Assembly (NCBI GenBank): GCA_028700795.1
Contig: JAQVRY010000023.1
Location: 1-18,403, forward strand
DNA from: Tissierellia bacterium
GTDB lineage: Bacteria > Bacillota > Clostridia > Tissierellales > Sedimentibacteraceae
DNA length: 18,403 nucleotides
Reading direction: 5' to 3'
The position numbers and the translations under genes are program-made. Every line of letters starts with the position of its first letter. The first letter of the stretch is position 1. The notes beneath the pieces were generated by a model that worked only from the letters and a program-made list of their open reading frames with translations, was not told the DNA's origin and did no database searches. Below, piece after piece: positions 15,104-18,403 of the stretch.

Positions 15104-15664
15104 ATGAACAAAGAAGAGTTCTCTGAGTACAGGGATTCTTCAAAATTATCAAACCAGGAGGAAGATATGTATAAAGAAGAGCTGGCGATTATTTCCCAAG
15201 CTGTTTTAAATGAAATGGAAGGCTACGAGTTCTATAAGATGGCAGGTGAACAGGCAAAAACACAGGGAAACAAGGAAGCATTTGCACATCTGGCAAAGGA
15301 AGAACTAAAGCATGCAGAATACTTAAAGAAATTATGGACCATACTCAGTGACGGAGGCGAAATAAAAATCGAAGAAATGCTGTCTTCGGGAATTGATATA
15401 CCTTCACCGGAAATTTACCGATGGGACAAGGTAGATAAAGCATATGCAACACTAGAAATGTCCATATTCGGCATAGGAATGCAAATGGAAAAGAGCTCCA
15501 TAGATTTTTACGAGGATGCTAAACAAAAATCAGGCTCTCAGCCAGTAAAAGACTTATTCGACTTGTTGATTAAATGGGAAAATGTTCATTTAGACCAATT
15601 CACCAATCAATACAATATGCTGAAGGATGAATGGTGGGCAGAACAACAATTTGCGCCATTTTAA
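15104..15664 (+). CDS. Ferritin-like (rubrerythrin-family) diiron protein
   Basis: I use ATG 15104 (186 residues; AAGGA at 15090-15094, downstream of the promoter). A shorter start at ATG 15167 has a stronger AGGAGG 5 bases upstream and would give 165 residues; the extra 21 residues look like coding sequence but lie outside the conserved domain. Numbered from 15104, the four-helix bundle carries diiron ligands E39 (EGYEFY), E67 and H70 (EELKH), E129 (MEKSSIDFY), E159 and H162 (ENVH). There is no rubredoxin domain. Such proteins handle peroxide or iron in anaerobes. It has its own promoter and terminator and is probably not part of the upstream system. Confidence 0.88.
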   Translation: MNKEEFSEYRDSSKLSNQEEDMYKEELAIISQAVLNEMEGYEFYKMAGEQAKTQGNKEAFAHLAKEELKHAEYLKKLWTILSDGGEIKIEEMLSSGIDIPSPEIYRWDKVDKAYATLEMSIFGIGMQMEKSSIDFYEDAKQKSGSQPVKDLFDLLIKWENVHLDQFTNQYNMLKDEWWAEQQFAPF

Positions 15665-15673
15665 CATGATTAT

Positions 15674-15715
15674 AAAATCTCCCCTTTGAGTTTTTTACGA
15701 ATAGGGGAGATTTTT
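15674..15715 (+). terminator. Intrinsic terminator after ferritin-like gene
   Basis: A perfect 12-bp stem AAAATCTCCCCT/AGGGGAGATTTT pairs 15674-15685 with 15703-15714, with a 17-base loop and a TTTTT end. It lies 10 bases after the stop codon. Confidence 0.85.
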
Positions 15716-15744
15716 GTTGTAAATTTATAGTATTTAATTACTTA

Positions 15745-15759
15745 TTATACATTGTATAA
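15745..15759 (+). promoter_or_regulatory. Perfect 15-bp palindrome over the -35 of the comM promoter
   Basis: TTATACA-T-TGTATAA is a perfect 7-1-7 inverted repeat overlapping the -35 hexamer. It could be an operator, or an AT-rich chance palindrome. It shares the outer TTATA/TATAA with PerR boxes but not the inner bases. Confidence 0.35.
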
Positions 15760-15780
15760 AATGGAAAAATATAGTATAAT
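15752..15780 (+). promoter_or_regulatory. SigA-type promoter for comM-dprA
   Basis: TTGTAT (15752-15757), a 17-base spacer and TATAAT (15775-15780). The predicted start is close to 15787 and the GGAGG ribosome site is at 15800-15804. It follows the terminator at 15715 and opens a new transcription unit. Confidence 0.75.
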
Positions 15781-15808
15781 TTTATAACCTTAAATTGTTG
15801 GAGGTATT

Positions 15809-17332
15809 ATGCTTTCAAAAATTAAAACATGTGTCCTTTACGGACTTGAAGGTTATGAAGTTGATGTGGAAACTGACTTATCGGGAGGTCTTCCTAATTT
15901 TAATATTGTAGGCTTGCCTGATATTTCAATTAAAGAATCAAAAGAAAGAGTGAGATCTGCCATTAAAAACAGCAGATTCGATTTTCCTGTAAGCCGTATA
16001 ACGGTTAATCTTGCTCCGGCAAATTTAAAAAAAGAGGGAAGTCAAATAGACCTTCCTATTGCAGTGGGTATACTTACTGCTTCTAAGGTAATTAAGCCGG
16101 TAGATGATGAAACATGCATTATAGGTGAATTATCATTGGATGGAAGGATAAACGCTATTGATGGTGCTTTACCCATGGTTATTTCCATGCGGAACAATAG
16201 CTTTAAGAGAGCAATTGTGCCGGAAGATAACAAGGAAGAATGCGGTGCCATAGAAGGCATAGATATAATCCCTGTCGGAAGTATAAGCCAGTTAGTAAGT
16301 TATTTAAACGGTGAATTAACCATAGACCCCTTTATATACAAGTATGATTTTTCTCTCAAACAAGATTATTACAGTGAAGATTTTTCGGAAATAAAGGGAC
16401 AGCCTGCCATGAAAAGGGCAGTTGAAATAGCAGCAGCCGGGATGCACAACATTCTCCTTTTAGGAAGTCCCGGCTCGGGGAAAACTATGATTGCAAGGCG
16501 TATTCCAACAATTTTACCGGATCTGACATTTGAGGAATCTTTGGAAGTTACAAAAATCTATAGCATATCAGGAATGTTGAGCAATAAAGGTTTAATAGTC
16601 AAAAGACCTTTTCGTTCACCTCATCATACTTCCTCCCGCACATCCATGGCGGGAGGTGGCACAAAACCACGACCGGGAGAAGTATCCCTGTCTCATTACG
16701 GAGTTTTATTTTTGGATGAAATTCCAGAGTTTCCTAAAAGTGTTATTGAAGTTCTTCGCCAGCCTATGGAAGACGGTAAGATTTCCATTTCAAGGGCAAG
16801 CGGTTCATTTACATTTCCTGCAAAGTTTATGATGGTCGCTTCAATGAACCCATGTCCATGCGGATACTTAGGGGACCCCACCCACGACTGCTCCTGCACC
16901 CAGAGACATATTGACAAATATTTAGGGAAGATTTCAGGTCCCTTGCTGAATCGCATTGACATTCAAATTGAAGTAATGCCGGTTAAATATGATGAGCTGA
17001 AAGATGATAGGGTAGAAGAAACCTCCGAAGAAATAAAAAAACGTATTGTGAAAGCAAGAAATATACAGAGGCAAAGATATAAAGATATTGGTATCTTGAC
17101 TAATTCCGAACTTTCAACAAAGGGTGTATCAAAGTTTTGTAAAGTCAATAAGGAGTCGGAATTATTGCTTAAGAATGCATTTGAGATTTTAGGCTTAAGC
17201 GCCAGAGCATACAATAAAATACTTAAGGTGGCAAGAACAATAGCCGACTTGGAGAATTTTGAGAATGTTGAAACAAAGCATATAGCGGAAGCAATTCAGT
17301 ACAGAAATTTAGACCGCAAATATTGGAGGTAG
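15809..17332 (+). CDS. comM: ComM/YifB-family AAA+ ATPase (Mg-chelatase-like)
   Basis: The 507-residue protein matches the family's usual length. An N-terminal Lon-protease-like substrate domain (about 1-165; 'VGLPDISIKESKERVRSAI', 'NLAPANLKKEGSQIDLPIA') is followed by the AAA+ core. The core has Walker A G219-SPGSGKT226 and Walker B LFLDE (D303-E304). A 'MNPCPCG' cysteine segment (C349, C351, with later C's in HDCSC) and a C-terminal helical lid complete it. ComM is a hexameric helicase that extends branch migration during integration of incoming DNA in natural transformation; many Firmicutes carry YifB. The dprA gene follows immediately, a common pairing that supports a DNA-uptake or recombination role. 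Confidence 0.95.
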   Translation: MLSKIKTCVLYGLEGYEVDVETDLSGGLPNFNIVGLPDISIKESKERVRSAIKNSRFDFPVSRITVNLAPANLKKEGSQIDLPIAVGILTASKVIKPVDDETCIIGELSLDGRINAIDGALPMVISMRNNSFKRAIVPEDNKEECGAIEGIDIIPVGSISQLVSYLNGELTIDPFIYKYDFSLKQDYYSEDFSEIKGQPAMKRAVEIAAAGMHNILLLGSPGSGKTMIARRIPTILPDLTFEESLEVTKIYSISGMLSNKGLIVKRPFRSPHHTSSRTSMAGGGTKPRPGEVSLSHYGVLFLDEIPEFPKSVIEVLRQPMEDGKISISRASGSFTFPAKFMMVASMNPCPCGYLGDPTHDCSCTQRHIDKYLGKISGPLLNRIDIQIEVMPVKYDELKDDRVEETSEEIKKRIVKARNIQRQRYKDIGILTNSELSTKGVSKFCKVNKESELLLKNAFEILGLSARAYNKILKVARTIADLENFENVETKHIAEAIQYRNLDRKYWR

Positions 17333-17333
17333 T

Positions 17334-18403
17334 ATGGATAGTTTAAATATCAATCAAAAAACCTTATTATGGCTTTCATTAAGTGGAATTTCAAATGACA
17401 AGATGTCAAAGCTACTTGATTATTTTGGCTCAGCACATAACTTATGGGATAATTTTGAAAACGAGAAGTTAAATTTAACTATTCTTAAAACTGACATAAT
17501 AGATAAGCTTTCTGAAAACAAAAGTGATTTTGAAGAAAAATTATTAGAGAAATTAAATATTAAAAAGGCTGAGATAGTAACTATATATGACGATGAGTAT
17601 CCATCTAAGCTTAAACAAATTGAAGGTGCTCCTAATTTGTTATACTACAAGGGTAATTTGAATTTCATAAATGATATATCAATTGCAGTTATAGGCTCCA
17701 GAAAGGCTACAAGCTATGGTAAATGGGCTGCAGAGAAGCTTACAAAGGAATTGTCGGAAATCGGAGTAAATATTGTAAGCGGTTTAGCAGTTGGAATTGA
17801 TACAATTGCTCATAAAACAGCTTTGAAATATAATGCTAAAACCTACGGCATAATCGGCTGCGGCATCAATGTTGTATATCCAAAGAAGAATTTGGAGCTT
17901 TTTAAGCAGATATCTGAAAATGATGGAGCAGTAATTACTGAATATCCTTTTGATATACAACCGGTTGCATTTAACTTTCATGCCAGGAATAGAATTATCA
18001 GCGGTCTTTCAGAAGGCGTATTGGTTGTTGAAGCTCAAGAAAAAAGTGGCACATTAATAACAGCCGGGCATGCTGCCAATCAAGGAAGAGAAATCTTTGC
18101 AGTGCCCGGAGGCATTAACAGCTTGTACAGCAAAGGAACCAATGCTCTTATAAGAGACGGGGCAAAAATTACATTATCAATTGATGATATTATTGAAGAA
18201 ATTTTAGAATTAAAGGAAAGGGTTAAACTGCAAAATGCATTTATTGATTTAAGCACATTAACTGATGATGAAATAAGAATAATGGACAGTCTTAAATCCG
18301 GAAAAAATACAGTTGAAGAATTAAGGCAGGAAATAAAAATGGAAACCGGTGAATTGCTTGGTAATTTAACATTATTGGAAATGAAAGGTGCAATAAAAGT
18401 AAG
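17334..18403 (+). CDS. dprA: DprA DNA-processing protein (3' end outside window)
   Basis: ATG 17334 follows the comM stop by one base; the GGAGG site lies inside the comM end (17325-17329). The 356 visible codons run off the window, near the family's usual full length, so only a few residues are missing. An N-terminal helical region (about 1-75) leads to the Rossmann-like DNA-processing domain: 'IAVIGSRKATSYG', 'IVSGLAVGIDTIAHKTAL', 'YGIIGCGINVVYP', 'RNRIISGLSEG' and 'SGTLITAGHAANQGRE' followed by AVPG. A C-terminal winged-helix-like region ('LTDDEIRIMDSL') completes it. DprA binds incoming single-stranded DNA and loads RecA. The segment normally reading FPxRN is FHARN here, a small deviation. 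Confidence 0.95.
   Translation, partial: MDSLNINQKTLLWLSLSGISNDKMSKLLDYFGSAHNLWDNFENEKLNLTILKTDIIDKLSENKSDFEEKLLEKLNIKKAEIVTIYDDEYPSKLKQIEGAPNLLYYKGNLNFINDISIAVIGSRKATSYGKWAAEKLTKELSEIGVNIVSGLAVGIDTIAHKTALKYNAKTYGIIGCGINVVYPKKNLELFKQISENDGAVITEYPFDIQPVAFNFHARNRIISGLSEGVLVVEAQEKSGTLITAGHAANQGREIFAVPGGINSLYSKGTNALIRDGAKITLSIDDIIEEILELKERVKLQNAFIDLSTLTDDEIRIMDSLKSGKNTVEELRQEIKMETGELLGNLTLLEMKGAIKV

Noticed and set aside
14788..15111. 107-codon minus-strand ORF at the end of the flavoprotein gene
   Set aside because: It lies antisense to the FMN-binding domain and its cysteines are only reverse-frame codons. No signal or start site supports it.

Overview
The window looks like a low-GC Firmicute of the Clostridia. 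Strong AGGAGG-type ribosome sites, lipoprotein signals, S-layer homology (SLH) anchors, a stand-alone ferritin-like diiron protein and an anaerobic redox gene set all point that way. A Tissierellales/Sedimentibacter-like host is a guess. All genes lie on the + strand. No tRNA, rRNA, CRISPR array or insertion sequence was seen.

Layout: (1) positions 3-647 hold the C-terminal end of an SLH surface protein, closed by a hairpin terminator. (2) Positions 709-15045 are one long, tightly packed block with several ATGA or longer overlaps. It encodes, in order: a 946-residue SLH-anchored multidomain surface protein; a lipoprotein; a membrane-anchored FMN-binding protein; a NapH-type membrane iron-sulfur protein with an FMN-binding tail; a second lipoprotein; an ECF transporter substrate subunit; a lipoprotein of the alkaline-phosphatase/phosphodiesterase superfamily; a small anchored protein; two ECF ATPases and the ECF T subunit; a MobB-like GTPase with an added iron-sulfur-type motif; a small kinase-like protein; and an exported FAD/FMN reductase. 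(3) Positions 15046-15715 are a separately promoted ferritin-like gene with its own terminator. (4) From 15745 a new promoter drives a ComM/YifB AAA+ ATPase followed by DprA, which runs off the end of the window.

The striking part is region 2. Five exported proteins carry, between them, about seven to nine copies of a domain resembling the sulfite-oxidase-type molybdopterin domain (Oxidored_molyb, PF00174). All lack the cysteine that binds the metal in true enzymes. They are encoded with three FMN-binding domains carrying the (S/T)GAT flavinylation site (a fourth isolated DAITGAT site lies in the SLH protein), a transmembrane Fe-S protein, a complete dedicated ECF importer and MobB.

My working model is inference. 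Electrons would leave the membrane through the NapH-type protein, pass over covalently bound FMN groups and reach the exported flavoprotein reductase, whose substrate is unknown. The cysteine-less domains would capture a pterin-, flavin- or other cofactor-like ligand at the surface. The exported phosphodiesterase-like protein could trim it, the ECF system could import it, and the kinase-like protein and MobB could process it inside. No ApbE flavin transferase and no other molybdenum-cofactor genes are in the window.
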